DNA of 64,000 nt from Mesorhizobium sp. (lineage in GTDB: Bacteria; Pseudomonadota; Alphaproteobacteria; Rhizobiales; Rhizobiaceae): contig NZ_SUHQ01000037.1 of assembly GCF_004962245.1 (NCBI RefSeq), positions 1-64,000 on the forward strand. The letters run 5' to 3'. Shown in pieces: positions 8,262 to 17,194 of the stretch (positions are counted from its first letter, which is position 1; each line of letters begins with the position of its first letter). Under the pieces are notes generated by a model, which worked only from the letters and a program-made list of their open reading frames with translations, was not told where the DNA came from and searched no databases. The translations under genes and the position numbers were made by a program.

Positions 8262-8446
8262 AATGTTCTCTCAGGACTCCGTCAGGAATCCCTTATCTAG
8301 TCTCGCCTCCACATGGTGCGACGGCAAGGCCAATGCAAGCCCTCCGGAATGCGCCGCCGGCAACCGCATTCGCGTCAATGCAGGCAGTTGTGCCGGCCGA
8401 GCAAGGCGGCTATGCCGCTCACAACCTGGGAAAGATCACCAACGAC

Positions 8447-9442
8447 ATGACCAGCGCGCTGCCCTTCGACGATTTTCGCAATCTTCTGGCAACCCTGCCG
8501 CCGGCCGACACTGCGGCCGAAGCCCGCGTCCGTTCGCTGTTTGCCAAGGCCGACAAGCCCATAGGTTCACTCGGCCGCATCGAGGACATCGCCGCGTGGC
8601 TCGCCGCCTGGAGCGGCCGCGCGCCGCCGGCGGTGAACCGGCCCCTGGTGGCGATCTTCGCCGGCAATCATGGTGTCGCTCGTCACGGCATTTCGCCGCG
8701 GCCTGTCGCTGCCACGGCAAACGCGGTCGAGCTTTGCGCGGCCGGCGGTGCTGCGGTCAACCAGATCTGCATCGCTAACGATCTGGGGCTGAAAGTGTTC
8801 GATCTCGCGCTGCACGTTGCGACAGCCGACATCACCGAGGACGCAGCACTTGACGAGCGTGGCTGCGCCGCCACCATGGCCTTCGGCATGGAAGCGATCG
8901 CCGGTGGCACCGATCTGCTTTGCCTTGGCGATCTCGGTGTCGGCAACTCGACCGTCGCCGCGGCTTTGTTTGCAGCCCTGTTTGGCGGCAAGGGCGCCGA
9001 TTGGGTCGGGCAGGGATCGGGCGCCGATGCGGCGATGCGGGCGCGGAAGGCCGAGGTGGTCGACGCCGCGCTGGCCTTCCACGGCACAAGCCTGAGGGAC
9101 CCGCTCGAAGCGCTGCGCCGGGTTGGCGGCCGTGAATTCGCGGCGATCACCGGCGCCATCCTCGCCGCCCGGATGCAGAAGATTCCGGTGCTGCTCGATG
9201 GCGTTGCGGCGACTGCCGCAGCCGCCGCGCTGCATGCAGCCAATCCCACCGCACTCGACCATTGTCTTCTTGCCAGCCTGTCACCGGAACCTGCTCATAT
9301 CCGGGCCGCCGAGCGGCTTGGCCTGCGTCCGCTGCTTGATCTCGGCGTGAGCCACGGGGAGGGGGCAGGGGCGGCCCTTGCCGCCGGCCTGGTCAAGGCG
9401 GTGGCGCTCACCAGCTCGGGTATGGCAGCGGCGGTTCGTTAG
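8447..9442 (+). CDS. cobT: Nicotinate-nucleotide--dimethylbenzimidazole phosphoribosyltransferase
   Basis: Makes alpha-ribazole phosphate from 5,6-dimethylbenzimidazole and nicotinate mononucleotide for the lower loop of cobalamin (named CobU in the Pseudomonas denitrificans scheme). The 331-residue protein has KPIGSLGRIEDIAAWLAAW near the N-terminus, the GDLGVGNSTVAAALFAAL loop, and SHGEGAGAALAAGLVKAV with the catalytic Glu near the C-terminus. ATG 8447 gives the normal family start; an upstream extension to 8333 looks non-coding. The 185 bases before the start show no recognisable cobalamin riboswitch. The partner gene cobS (cobV) is not next to it. Confidence 0.93.
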   Translation: MTSALPFDDFRNLLATLPPADTAAEARVRSLFAKADKPIGSLGRIEDIAAWLAAWSGRAPPAVNRPLVAIFAGNHGVARHGISPRPVAATANAVELCAAGGAAVNQICIANDLGLKVFDLALHVATADITEDAALDERGCAATMAFGMEAIAGGTDLLCLGDLGVGNSTVAAALFAALFGGKGADWVGQGSGADAAMRARKAEVVDAALAFHGTSLRDPLEALRRVGGREFAAITGAILAARMQKIPVLLDGVAATAAAAALHAANPTALDHCLLASLSPEPAHIRAAERLGLRPLLDLGVSHGEGAGAALAAGLVKAVALTSSGMAAAVR

Positions 9443-9446
9443 GCGC

Positions 9447-10967
9447 CTATCGCCGGCGCGCGGCAACCGCCTTGGTCGGCAGTGCCGGCAATTCCTCCAT
9501 CACCCGGCTCAACGGGAAGATGGCGATCGCCTCGGTGCCTTCGCGCAGTTTGGAATGGAGTTCGAACTCGCCGCCATGCATGGCGAGCAGGCCCTGGACG
9601 ATCGGCAGGCCGAGCCCAGTGCCTTGTTCGGCGCTCTTAATGGCGATCGAGCCCTGGCCGAAGGCGGACAGCACGACCGGAATCTCGTCCTCCGGTATGC
9701 CCGGGCCGTTGTCCTTGACGGAGAGGTATTGGCCGCCGCCCGCAGTCCAGCCGACGCGGACGCGGATTTCACCGCCAGTCCCGGTGAATTTGATGGCATT
9801 CGATAGGAGGTTGAGCGCGATCTGTCGCACCGCCCGTTCGTCGGCGAACAGGCGCGGCAGGGCGCTTTCAAAATCCTGCACGATACGGATGTCCTTGTTG
9901 CGCGCCTTCAGCTCCATCATATGACAGCAATCCTCGACGACGGAGAGCAGCATCATCGGCTCCTCGTTGAGTTGATAGCGGCCCGCCTCGATGCGCGACA
10001 GGTCGAGGATTTCGTTGATCAGATCGAGCAGATGCTGACCGGACTCATGGACGTCACGGGCATAGTCGCGATAGGTCGGGTTGCTCATCGGTCCGAGCAC
10101 CTCGTTCGCCATCACCTCGGAGAAACCGAGAATGGCGTTGAGCGGCGTCCGCAGCTCGTGGCTCATCGACGCCAAGAACCGCGACTTTGCCAGATTGGCA
10201 TCTTCCGCCCGTCGCCGCGCCTCATCCGACATCGATTTCGCAGTCTCCAATTCGGCGATCAGCGCATCCTTTTCGGAACGGAACGAGAGCAACATCAAGG
10301 ATGCGCGATTGAGGTGGCGCGCCACATAGGCGAAGAAGGGCAGCGAGACGATCAGCAACCCGGCCATGATCAGCTCGACCGGCATCCAGTGCCGCGCACC
10401 GGCATAGGCGTAGATCGCCACCGGAACGGCGAAGGTCGACAGCAGCGCACCGCGCAGCGCTGACGCTGTGATCGCGGTCGCCGCCATGGCAAGCAGCAGC
10501 ACCACTGCCTTGATGAGCTGGAACTGGTCGACCTGGCAAGCATCGCAACCGAGCCAGGCGAACCAGGCCCAGCCCAGGCCGCAAAGGAAATGGCCTATCA
10601 AGAAATCGCTGTGCGTTTGCAGCGGGTTGAGGTCGGCAGCTTCCGTCCGATCGACGCGCCTCGCCATGAACACGACGATGGCGTAGCAGATGAGTGTAAA
10701 GAGCACCCAGACGCCAATTTCCCTACCCACTCCAGCAAACAGACCTGTCGCTGCGGCTGCCAGGACGAGAAGCGGAACGACGATCGCGTTGCCTGTCATC
10801 GCACGAGCATGGAGCTTCAAAAGCTCGCGGTCGAAATCGGGATTGCCTGCCTGCTGCGAAAGACGGTCGCGCGTCTTGCGCACCGCGCGCGCCACATCGC
10901 TGTTGCGATGGGGTTTCCTGCGGTCCACAATAAACTTGTCCGCTGTGGTCGAGCGTTGCAAGGGCAT
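9447..10967 (-). CDS. Membrane histidine kinase, PdhS/PleC-like core
   Basis: A 506-residue sensor kinase: six or so hydrophobic segments at residues about 60-225, a short coiled linker, then the dimerisation/phosphoacceptor domain with FLASMSHELRTPLNAILGFS (His at about 276) and the ATPase domain with NLLSNAIKFT (N box), DNGPGIP (G1) and GTGLGLPI (G2). The stretch after the His, EVLGPMSNPTYRDYARDVHE, is typical of the PdhS/DivJ/PleC group that acts on DivK and controls the cell cycle in alphaproteobacteria; that role is inferred. No response regulator is adjacent, as is usual for this group. Its stop lies 4 bases from the convergent cobT stop. Confidence 0.88.
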   Translation of the reverse strand: MPLQRSTTADKFIVDRRKPHRNSDVARAVRKTRDRLSQQAGNPDFDRELLKLHARAMTGNAIVVPLLVLAAAATGLFAGVGREIGVWVLFTLICYAIVVFMARRVDRTEAADLNPLQTHSDFLIGHFLCGLGWAWFAWLGCDACQVDQFQLIKAVVLLLAMAATAITASALRGALLSTFAVPVAIYAYAGARHWMPVELIMAGLLIVSLPFFAYVARHLNRASLMLLSFRSEKDALIAELETAKSMSDEARRRAEDANLAKSRFLASMSHELRTPLNAILGFSEVMANEVLGPMSNPTYRDYARDVHESGQHLLDLINEILDLSRIEAGRYQLNEEPMMLLSVVEDCCHMMELKARNKDIRIVQDFESALPRLFADERAVRQIALNLLSNAIKFTGTGGEIRVRVGWTAGGGQYLSVKDNGPGIPEDEIPVVLSAFGQGSIAIKSAEQGTGLGLPIVQGLLAMHGGEFELHSKLREGTEAIAIFPLSRVMEELPALPTKAVAARRR

Positions 10968-11042
10968 GGAGACTTCAATTTATGCGCGCAGCGGTTTCAA
11001 AGTGTTAAGCTACGTTCGAATGATTAACCAACGGTTTGCCAT

Positions 11043-11666
11043 ATGAGCCGTTCGTGGTCGCGGCGACCGCGGCAGCGATACGTACCGCCGCGGCCGCGAA
11101 GCCTGTGGCGCCGTCTGGTGGACTACGCACTGACCATCATCGTTCTCGGTCTGCTGATCGTTCTGGCGGCGCGCCTTGACCGAATCGAGACGCGCAGGAC
11201 GCAGGGTGCCGCCATCGTCAATGACGGCGATACGATCACGCTCGGCACGGAGCGCATCCGCATGCGCGGCATCGACGCACCGGAGTATTCGCAAATCTGC
11301 CGCAAGGACGGCGTCGACTATCCCTGCGGCAAGCTGGCGCGGCAGTCGCTGGTGCGGCTGATATCAGGCAAACCCGTCTCCTGCACCGGCTGGCAGCGCG
11401 ACCGATATGGCCGGCTGCTTGGCAATTGCAAGGTCGGCGACAAGGATCTCAACCGGGCTCAGGTCGAGGCCGGCTGGGCGGTTGCCTATGGCGATTTCGA
11501 AACTGAGGAAGCCGCCGCGCGCTCCGGCAAGGCCGGCATCTGGGCGGGCACTTTCGATGAGCCGCACGACTGGCGCGAGAGCTACGATCGCGAGGTGGTC
11601 GAGAGAAAGCACGGCACCTTGGCTTCGATCGGCGACGCCGTGCGAGAAATTTTTCGCTTCTGGTGA
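11043..11666 (+). CDS. Thermonuclease (SNase-like) family protein, membrane-anchored
   Basis: A 207-residue protein with an N-terminal Arg-rich cytoplasmic tail, one transmembrane helix (YALTIIVLGLLIVLAA, residues about 28-44) and an SNase/OB-fold domain. The catalytic pattern of staphylococcal nuclease is present: NDGDTITL, RMRGIDAPE, and RDRYGRLLGNC, with the Asp, Arg, Glu and second Arg in place. The domain would face the periplasm, where such enzymes cut single- or double-stranded nucleic acid with calcium. Whether this one is active is not shown by sequence alone. A GST gene follows 38 bases on. Confidence 0.85.
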   Translation: MSRSWSRRPRQRYVPPRPRSLWRRLVDYALTIIVLGLLIVLAARLDRIETRRTQGAAIVNDGDTITLGTERIRMRGIDAPEYSQICRKDGVDYPCGKLARQSLVRLISGKPVSCTGWQRDRYGRLLGNCKVGDKDLNRAQVEAGWAVAYGDFETEEAAARSGKAGIWAGTFDEPHDWRESYDREVVERKHGTLASIGDAVREIFRFW

Positions 11667-11704
11667 GGATCGTTATAAATTGTTGGAGCAAACGGGAGAA
11701 TGGA

Positions 11705-12316
11705 ATGAAGCTGTTCGATGGTGGCCGCGCACCCAATCCAAGGCGGGTTCGGGTTTTCCTTGCAGAGAAGGGGATCGAGGTTCCGCTGGTGCCCATCGAT
11801 ATGGGCGCGCTCGGACATAGGCAGGAACCGGTCAGTTCGCGCAACCCGCTGCAGCGTCTGCCGGTGCTCGAACTCGACGATGGCACCGTCATCACCGAAT
11901 CCGTCGCCATCTGCCGCTATTTCGAGGAACTGCAACCCGAACCGGCTTTGTTCGGGCGCGGCGCGCTCGGCAAGGCGCTGGTCGAGATGTGGCAGAGACG
12001 CATGGAGCTCAACCTGCTCGGTTGTGTCGCCGCCGCGTTCCGTCACATCCACCCGGCGATGAAGGAGTGGGAGGTTCCGCAAATCCCCGAATGGGGCGAG
12101 GCCAACAAGCCGAAAGCCGTCGGATTCCTGAAACTCCTCGACGACGAGTTGGCGGACCGGGAGTTTATTGCCGGTGACGCCTATTCGATCGCCGACATTA
12201 CTGGGCTGATCGCCATCGACTTCATGAAGCCGGCGCGTATCAAGGTGCCGGAAGACTGCACCAACGTGCTGCGCTGGCATCAGGCGATCTCCGGCCGGCC
12301 GAGCGCCGCCGCCTGA
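11705..12316 (+). CDS. Glutathione S-transferase family protein
   Basis: A 203-residue protein with the thioredoxin-like GST N-domain (MKLFDGGRAPNPRRVRVFLA, then NPLQRLPVLELDDGTVITES with the cis-Pro and the ES turn that binds the glutathione gamma-glutamyl group) and an alpha-helical C-domain including AYSIADITGLIAIDF, the usual N-capping box. ATG 11705 follows GGGAG at correct spacing; an earlier in-frame start at 11663 overlaps the nuclease gene and lacks one. Substrate unknown. It is tightly followed (2 bases) by the uracil-DNA glycosylase-like gene. Confidence 0.9.
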   Translation: MKLFDGGRAPNPRRVRVFLAEKGIEVPLVPIDMGALGHRQEPVSSRNPLQRLPVLELDDGTVITESVAICRYFEELQPEPALFGRGALGKALVEMWQRRMELNLLGCVAAAFRHIHPAMKEWEVPQIPEWGEANKPKAVGFLKLLDDELADREFIAGDAYSIADITGLIAIDFMKPARIKVPEDCTNVLRWHQAISGRPSAAA

Positions 12317-12318
12317 AA

Positions 12319-12936
12319 ATGAGTGAAGAGCTGGAAAACTTCGCGGCGACGGTACGCGCCTGCCGTATCTGCGTCGAAAACCCGGTCGGCCGGCCGTTGC
12401 CGCACGAGCCGCGCCCGGTGCTGAGACCGTCGTCGAGCGCCCGCATCCTGATTGCCAGCCAGGCGCCGGGCACCAAGGTGCATATATCAGGCATGCCATT
12501 TACGGACGCATCGGGCGATCGGTTGCGAAGCTGGCTGGGCGTCAGCGGCGAGGAGTTCTATGACACGACAAAATTCGCCATTGTGCCGATGGGCTTTTGC
12601 TTTCCCGGCCAGGATGCCAAGGGCGGCGACCTGCCGCCGCGCCGCGAATGCGCACCGGCCTGGCGTGCGCCGCTGATGGCACTGATGCCGCGCATCGATC
12701 TGGTGCTGACGATCGGCAGCTATGCGCAATCCTGGCACATGGGCGCCGCGCGCCGGCCCTCGCTGACGGAGACGGTGATGGATTGGCGCACAATCTGGGA
12801 TGCGCCCAGCAATCCGAAAGTGCTGCCGCTGCCGCATCCGTCGTGGCGCAACACCGGCTGGCTGAAGCGCAATCCATGGTTTGAAATGGATTTGCTGCCG
12901 TTTCTGAGATCGGAAATCCGCTATCGCCTCGGTTGA
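12319..12936 (+). CDS. Uracil-DNA glycosylase family protein
   Basis: The 205-residue protein has a Cys pair near the start (CRICVENPVG), the glycosylase motif ILIASQAPGTKVHISGMPF followed by TDASGDRLRSWLG, and a C-terminal LPLPHPSWRN loop equivalent to the DNA-minor-groove loop of family 4/5 enzymes. In Fe-S family 4 proteins four Cys residues bind the cluster; only some are present here, so this belongs to a divergent single-domain group annotated simply as 'uracil-DNA glycosylase family'. Base specificity is not known. It begins 2 bases after the GST stop and is probably translated from the same message. Confidence 0.82.
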   Translation: MSEELENFAATVRACRICVENPVGRPLPHEPRPVLRPSSSARILIASQAPGTKVHISGMPFTDASGDRLRSWLGVSGEEFYDTTKFAIVPMGFCFPGQDAKGGDLPPRRECAPAWRAPLMALMPRIDLVLTIGSYAQSWHMGAARRPSLTETVMDWRTIWDAPSNPKVLPLPHPSWRNTGWLKRNPWFEMDLLPFLRSEIRYRLG

Positions 12937-13055
12937 GGCGTGAGCAAGAAATCACTCGCTTTTGCGCCATCTGGCAGAATTTCTTTCTTGTGAACGGCCC
13001 AAATAAGAAGGACTATAGCCAATCTATTCCTAGTCATCCCCGATGGGAGCGCCCA

Positions 13056-13547
13056 ATGGACCGCCTTGACAGAAAAATCCTCCGCCTCTTGCAGGAGGAC
13101 GCGACGCTCGCGGTCGCCGATGTCGCCAAGAAAGTCGGGTTGTCGACGACGCCCTGCTGGCGGCGCATCCAGAAGCTCGAGGAGGAAGGCGTCATCAAGC
13201 GGCGCGTCGCCATCCTCGACCATGAAAAGGTCAATGTGCGCGTCACCGTGTTCGTGTCGATCCGAACCAATTCGCACAGCCATGAATGGCTGCGGCGCTT
13301 TTCGGAGGTTATCCAGGAATTTCCGGAAGTGGTCGAGTTCTACCGCATGAGCGGTGACGTCGACTATCTCTTGCGCGTGGTGGTACCCGACATTGCCGCC
13401 TACGACGCCTTCTACAAGCGGCTGATCGCCAAGATCGAGATCCGTGACGTGTCGTCTTCGTTTGCCATGGAGCAGATCAAATACACGACCGAAATGCCGC
13501 TGGACTACATGGTTCTGGACAAGGAATCGGGCGCGAACGCCGCCTGA
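13056..13547 (+). CDS. Lrp/AsnC-family transcriptional regulator
   Basis: A 163-residue Lrp-type protein: helix-turn-helix in the first 60 residues (MDRLDRKILRLLQEDATLAV, then LSTTPCWRRIQKLEEEGVIK) and the C-terminal RAM effector domain (residues about 70-150), including the ligand-loop region MSGDVDYLLRVVV. The sequence STTPCWRRIQ is characteristic of the common rhizobial 'Lrp' paralogues. It has 120 bases of upstream space for its own promoter and no obvious partner: the downstream gene converges. Ligand unknown, probably an amino acid. Confidence 0.9.
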   Translation: MDRLDRKILRLLQEDATLAVADVAKKVGLSTTPCWRRIQKLEEEGVIKRRVAILDHEKVNVRVTVFVSIRTNSHSHEWLRRFSEVIQEFPEVVEFYRMSGDVDYLLRVVVPDIAAYDAFYKRLIAKIEIRDVSSSFAMEQIKYTTEMPLDYMVLDKESGANAA

Positions 13548-13558
13548 GGGTTTTTTGC

Positions 13559-14131
13559 TTAGTTCTTCTTTTTGTTGAGAAAACGCCACGGCGAGTTTGC
13601 CGGCTGCGTGATGGTGTCCGGCACCACATCGACGTCCACCACCTCCGCCTTGCGCACCGCGTAGCCCGACTGGATAACACTGGCGCCGTCTAGGAGGAAG
13701 AGCTGACTTTTCTCCATGCCCGGCTCCAATGCGCCGGTCACGGAAACGGGCTGGTAGGCCTCTGACATCCTGTGGGGGCGGGAGGGCGTAACCAGCACGA
13801 TCTGATTGGGCGGCGGCGTCGGCATGTGGCTGCACGCACCCGTCCACGGCACCAGCAGGAACTGGTAGACGAGATCGCCCTCGCGATCGACCGGCAGCGC
13901 GTACCCTGCCAGTTGGACGGTCTTGTCCTGCAGATTGAGAGACAGCGTCTCGCCACGATCAGGCATTTTTGCCGCGATCATCGGCAATCCGACACTTTCG
14001 GCAGCGGGCTGGGTCGCCGGGCGCAGATCCTTCCAGAATATGCGCGCGGTTTCGGCCGAGGAGGCGTTGTCCGCCACGATGGAGATCAGCACGGCCGCCA
14101 GCGCCGCTGTCGATTTGAGACGATTGCTCAT
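13559..14131 (-). CDS. DUF3299 exported protein
   Basis: A 190-residue protein with a signal peptide (LAAVLISIVADNASSAET) followed by a DUF3299-like domain: LQDKTVQLAGYALPVDREGD, then FLLVPWTGACSHMPTPPPNQ and, near the end, VTGALEPGMEKSQLFLLDGA. DUF3299 proteins resemble OB-fold lipocalin-like periplasmic proteins, often near metal or lipoprotein transport genes; no function is established. ATG 14131 has GGGAG at good spacing, and the long upstream extension is antisense to the GNAT gene. It is 47 bases downstream of the GNAT gene. Confidence 0.75.
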   Translation of the reverse strand: MSNRLKSTAALAAVLISIVADNASSAETARIFWKDLRPATQPAAESVGLPMIAAKMPDRGETLSLNLQDKTVQLAGYALPVDREGDLVYQFLLVPWTGACSHMPTPPPNQIVLVTPSRPHRMSEAYQPVSVTGALEPGMEKSQLFLLDGASVIQSGYAVRKAEVVDVDVVPDTITQPANSPWRFLNKKKN

Positions 14132-14178
14132 CCTGTGCTCCCATTCGACATCGAGTAAAGCTGCCGCCGCCGACAGCG

Positions 14179-14757
14179 TCAACGTTCGAGCCGCATCACA
14201 TGCCGGCGCAAGCCAGCCATGCCGATCTCGTGGAATCCGCGGGCCACGAACATGTCGCGAAATCCCATGAACCTGTAACTGGGCGAAGCCTTGTCGACCG
14301 GGTAGGCCTCGATCGTCCTGGCGCCGTTGGCGAAAGCGTGATCGATGGCCGCGTCGAGCAGGGCGCTTGCCAGTCCGCCGCCGCGCGATGCCCTCGGCAC
14401 GTAGAAGCAGACGATCGACCATATGCCCGCTTCGGTATCGTCCTGCTGCCGCGACAGCTTGCGATAGGTCTCGCGTGGCGCCACAGAGCACCAGCCGACG
14501 GCCTTGCCTTCGGCATGGGCGAGAATGCCGACCGGCGTGCCGGCTTCGACGAGCGCCATCACGGCCCGTCTCCTCTCATCGTTGGATGCATGCTCGCGGT
14601 TTTCGAGACGGCGCCAAGCCATGCACCAGCAGTATTTTGGTGCGCCAGGCTGCTCGAACAGGTTCTCGAAATCGGCGCGCGTCGATTGCGTCACGTCCGT
14701 AAAGCGGATTTGGCTCCCGTTAGCCTTTCCTGGCGAGCCGCTCGAGCGTCTTGGCAT
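14179..14757 (-). CDS. GNAT-family N-acetyltransferase
   Basis: A 192-residue protein with the GNAT core: a beta-hairpin with VGILAHAEGKAVGWCSVAPR and the acetyl-CoA-binding strand/loop IWSIVCFYVPRASRGGGLAS (the R-x-x-G-x-G/A pattern) followed by ALLDAAIDHAFANGA. The N-terminal GAPKYCWCMAWR is typical of a small family of uncharacterised rhizobial acetyltransferases. The start is uncertain: ATG 14757 is the last ATG before the conserved region and overlaps the preceding alkylation-repair gene by 38 bases, so translation is probably coupled. Substrate unknown. Confidence 0.8.
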   Translation of the reverse strand: MPRRSSGSPGKANGSQIRFTDVTQSTRADFENLFEQPGAPKYCWCMAWRRLENREHASNDERRRAVMALVEAGTPVGILAHAEGKAVGWCSVAPRETYRKLSRQQDDTEAGIWSIVCFYVPRASRGGGLASALLDAAIDHAFANGARTIEAYPVDKASPSYRFMGFRDMFVARGFHEIGMAGLRRHVMRLER

Positions 14758-15421
14758 TGGAAAGTTCCCTTGCAGCATCCTTGCCGATCCAGCGCGCCGT
14801 CTTGTCGGTCGAGACCGCCAGCTTCTGTGCCAGGGCAAGGGCAGGGCCGTGCAAACTCATCGATCGCTTGCCGATCGAACGAAGCGCCCAGTTTACCGCC
14901 TTCTTCACAAAATTTCGGCCGTCGGTGGCATGCGCTTCAATGATCGACAGGAAGTCGAGGAAAGTCGATTCTGGTTCCTTCTTCCTATGGACGACTGACC
15001 AGGCCATCATGGCAAAGGCCGTGCGACGAACGAATTCCCGTTCGTCGGCCGCGAACTCGCCTATCAGTTCCCTCCAGGAATCGGTGTCAACAAAGAGATC
15101 GGAGACGCCGTCGACAATATCCCAAGAGTCGAAAGTCGCCGCCCATTGTCTTGCATCCGCGGCAGAGAACCGCTTCGGGTCCGCCGTGACGGAAGCTATG
15201 AACTGTGCCTCCATGACGCCTGTCTGCCATAGCTCGAAGGCACGTTCATGGTTGCGCTTGATTTTCTTGGCAATCTGCCGCTGCACACCATGCGGGATGC
15301 CGAGCGCACGTTCGATCTTGATGCCGTAGCGCAGCATGCCGCGGCGATTTTCCTCCGAGCCGATCGAGCGCAGATGGGCGACAATCTCCTCGGCGCTGGA
15401 TTGAGGCGAAAGCTCGACCAC
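14720..15421 (-). CDS. DNA alkylation repair protein (AlkD-like HEAT repeats)
   Basis: A 233-residue all-helical protein of the DNA alkylation repair (AlkD-like) family: the N-terminal helices MLRYGIKIERALGIPHGVQR followed by QIAKKIKRNHERAFELWQ, then AATFDSWDIVDGVSDLF and VRRTAFAMMAW in the DNA-binding concave surface, and NFVKKAVNWALRSIGKRS near the end, all conserved in the family. AlkD removes N3- and N7-alkylpurines; activity of this particular subfamily is not established. It lies 8 bases after the HIBADH-like gene on the same strand and overlaps the GNAT gene, so the three may be one transcript. Confidence 0.85.
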   Translation of the reverse strand: MVELSPQSSAEEIVAHLRSIGSEENRRGMLRYGIKIERALGIPHGVQRQIAKKIKRNHERAFELWQTGVMEAQFIASVTADPKRFSAADARQWAATFDSWDIVDGVSDLFVDTDSWRELIGEFAADEREFVRRTAFAMMAWSVVHRKKEPESTFLDFLSIIEAHATDGRNFVKKAVNWALRSIGKRSMSLHGPALALAQKLAVSTDKTARWIGKDAARELSNAKTLERLARKG

Positions 15422-15429
15422 GGCGAAAG

Positions 15430-16299
15430 CTATTTTTCCAATCGCGCCAGCAATGAAGACGTATCCCAGCGCTTGCCGCCCATTGCCTGAACGTCCTTGT
15501 AAAACTGGTCGATCAGTGCCGTAACAGGCAGCTTGGCGCTGTTGCGGTCGGCCTCCGCCAGGCAGATGCCGAGATCCTTGCGCATCCAGTCGACAGCGAA
15601 GCCAAAATCATATTTGCCGGCGTTCATCGTCTTGTGGCGGTTTTCCATCTGCCAAGAACCGGCCGCACCCTTGGAAATCACCTCGATGACCTTTTCGATG
15701 TCCAGCCCGGCCTTCTTGCCGAAATGGATGCCTTCGGCCAGCCCTTGGACGAGGCCGGCGATGCAAATCTGGTTGATCATCTTGGTGAGCTGGCCGGCAC
15801 CGGCCGGGCCCATCAGCCCGACCATGCGAGCATAGGCATCGATGACGGGCTTCGCCTCGTCAAAGGCTTTTTGCTCGCCGCCGACCATGACCGTCAGCAC
15901 GCCGTTTTCGGCGCCAGCCTGACCGCCGGAGACCGGTGCGTCGAGGAACGAAAACCCGCGCACTTGCGCCTTCTCAGCCAGTTCGCGCGCCACCTCGGCC
16001 GAGGCCGTGGTGTTGTCGATGAAGATGGCTCCCTTCTTCATCGTCTGGAAGGCACCCTCGGCCCCGATCGTCACCGCACGCAGGTCGTCGTCATTGCCGA
16101 CGCAGGAAAAGACAAAGTCCTTGCCGTCGGCCGCTTCGGCCGGCGTCTTGGCGGCGCTACCGCCATGCTGGCCAACCCATTGCTCGGCCTTTGCCTTGGT
16201 GCGGTTAAAGACGGTGACGTCGTGGCCGCCCTTGTTCCTGAGATGTCCAGCCATTGGATAGCCCATGACGCCAAGACCGAGAAATGCCACCGATGCCAT
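15430..16299 (-). CDS. 3-hydroxyisobutyrate dehydrogenase-like NAD(P) oxidoreductase
   Basis: A 289-residue beta-hydroxyacid dehydrogenase: Rossmann motif VAFLGLGVMGYPMAGHL at the N-terminus, substrate loop FLDAPVSGGQAGAENG at about 120, and the catalytic Lys in GQLTKMINQICIAGLVQG at about 170. This group includes HIBADH, tartronate semialdehyde reductase and GLYR-type succinic semialdehyde reductases; the sequence alone does not decide which. The DNA repair gene follows 8 bases downstream. An amino-acid ABC importer lies upstream on the same strand, 64 bases away, but a functional link is only a guess. Confidence 0.88.
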   Translation of the reverse strand: MASVAFLGLGVMGYPMAGHLRNKGGHDVTVFNRTKAKAEQWVGQHGGSAAKTPAEAADGKDFVFSCVGNDDDLRAVTIGAEGAFQTMKKGAIFIDNTTASAEVARELAEKAQVRGFSFLDAPVSGGQAGAENGVLTVMVGGEQKAFDEAKPVIDAYARMVGLMGPAGAGQLTKMINQICIAGLVQGLAEGIHFGKKAGLDIEKVIEVISKGAAGSWQMENRHKTMNAGKYDFGFAVDWMRKDLGICLAEADRNSAKLPVTALIDQFYKDVQAMGGKRWDTSSLLARLEK

Positions 16300-16363
16300 G
16301 TTTTCGAATCCCTTAGAAGCCAGCTTTGCGGCCTTCTTAGCGGATCAGGCAAGGCTATGGGAG

Positions 16364-17194
16364 TCAGCGTTGCAGATGGATCGTGATGCGCCGTTCGATC
16401 CACTCGACCGCATGGCGCAGCGTTTCGACAATGATCAGATAGATGATCGCCGCCCAGACATAGGACTGGAAGTCGAACGTGCGCGAATAGGTGAGCTTCG
16501 TGATGCCCATCAAATCATAGACGGTGATGATGGCGACGATCGCCGAGCCCTTAATCATCAGGATGATCTCGTTGCCGTAAGGTCGTAGCGCCACGATCAG
16601 TGCTTGCGGCAGGATGATCTTCCACATCGTCTGCAATTTGTGCAGGCCGAGCGAGGCGGCACCCTCCCACTGGCCCCTGGGTACGCTCTGGATCGCGCCG
16701 CGCAGGATTTCGGCCTGATAGGCGGCAGTGTTGAGCGAGAAGGCGAAGATTGCACAGTTGAACGCCTCGCGGAAAAAACCCCAGAGGCCGACCATCTCGA
16801 GTTGCGATCGGAAAGAACCGACGCCGTAATAGACAAGGAAGGTCTGGGCCAGCAACGGCGTGCCGCGGAAGAAATAGACATAGGCATAGGCCAGGCCCGA
16901 AAGAACCTGGTTCTTCGACATGCGCGCATAGGCGATCGGCACCGACAGGATCGCACCAAGCACGATCGAGATGGCGACAAGCAGCAGAGTGACGCCAAGT
17001 CCCGACACGTAGCCGGGCGCGTATTTCCTGAAAAGCTCGCCGTTCCAGGCAAGAACGAGGTAGGCGGCAATCCCAGTGAGAAAAACGATCCATAGACAGA
17101 CCAGCCCGTAGCCGAGAACGCGTTGCCGGGGCCAGCCGCGTGGCAGAGCCGGCGGTCGGTCGACCTTGGTGGCATCCGTGGCAGTAGCGCTCAT
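16364..17194 (-). CDS. Polar amino-acid ABC transporter permease (HisM-like)
   Basis: A 276-residue inner-membrane permease of the His/Glu/Gln/Arg (HAAT/PAAT) family. It has the family's PTM and membrane domain: VSGLGVTLLLVAISIVLGAI, then YFFRGTPLLAQTFLVYYG, and the EAA-like cytoplasmic loop around AYQAEILRGAIQSVPRGQWE followed by GAASLGLHKLQTMWKIILPQ. The ATG at 17194 overlaps the TGA of the HisQ-like gene by 4 bases (ATGA), so translation is coupled. With the HisQ-like permease and the binding protein at 18023 it forms an importer, but no ATPase gene is present here. Confidence 0.9.
   Translation of the reverse strand: MSATATDATKVDRPPALPRGWPRQRVLGYGLVCLWIVFLTGIAAYLVLAWNGELFRKYAPGYVSGLGVTLLLVAISIVLGAILSVPIAYARMSKNQVLSGLAYAYVYFFRGTPLLAQTFLVYYGVGSFRSQLEMVGLWGFFREAFNCAIFAFSLNTAAYQAEILRGAIQSVPRGQWEGAASLGLHKLQTMWKIILPQALIVALRPYGNEIILMIKGSAIVAIITVYDLMGITKLTYSRTFDFQSYVWAAIIYLIIVETLRHAVEWIERRITIHLQR

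Noticed and set aside
8262..8446. Possible cobalamin riboswitch before cobT
   Set aside because: No B12-box-like sequence or the expected set of stems could be seen.
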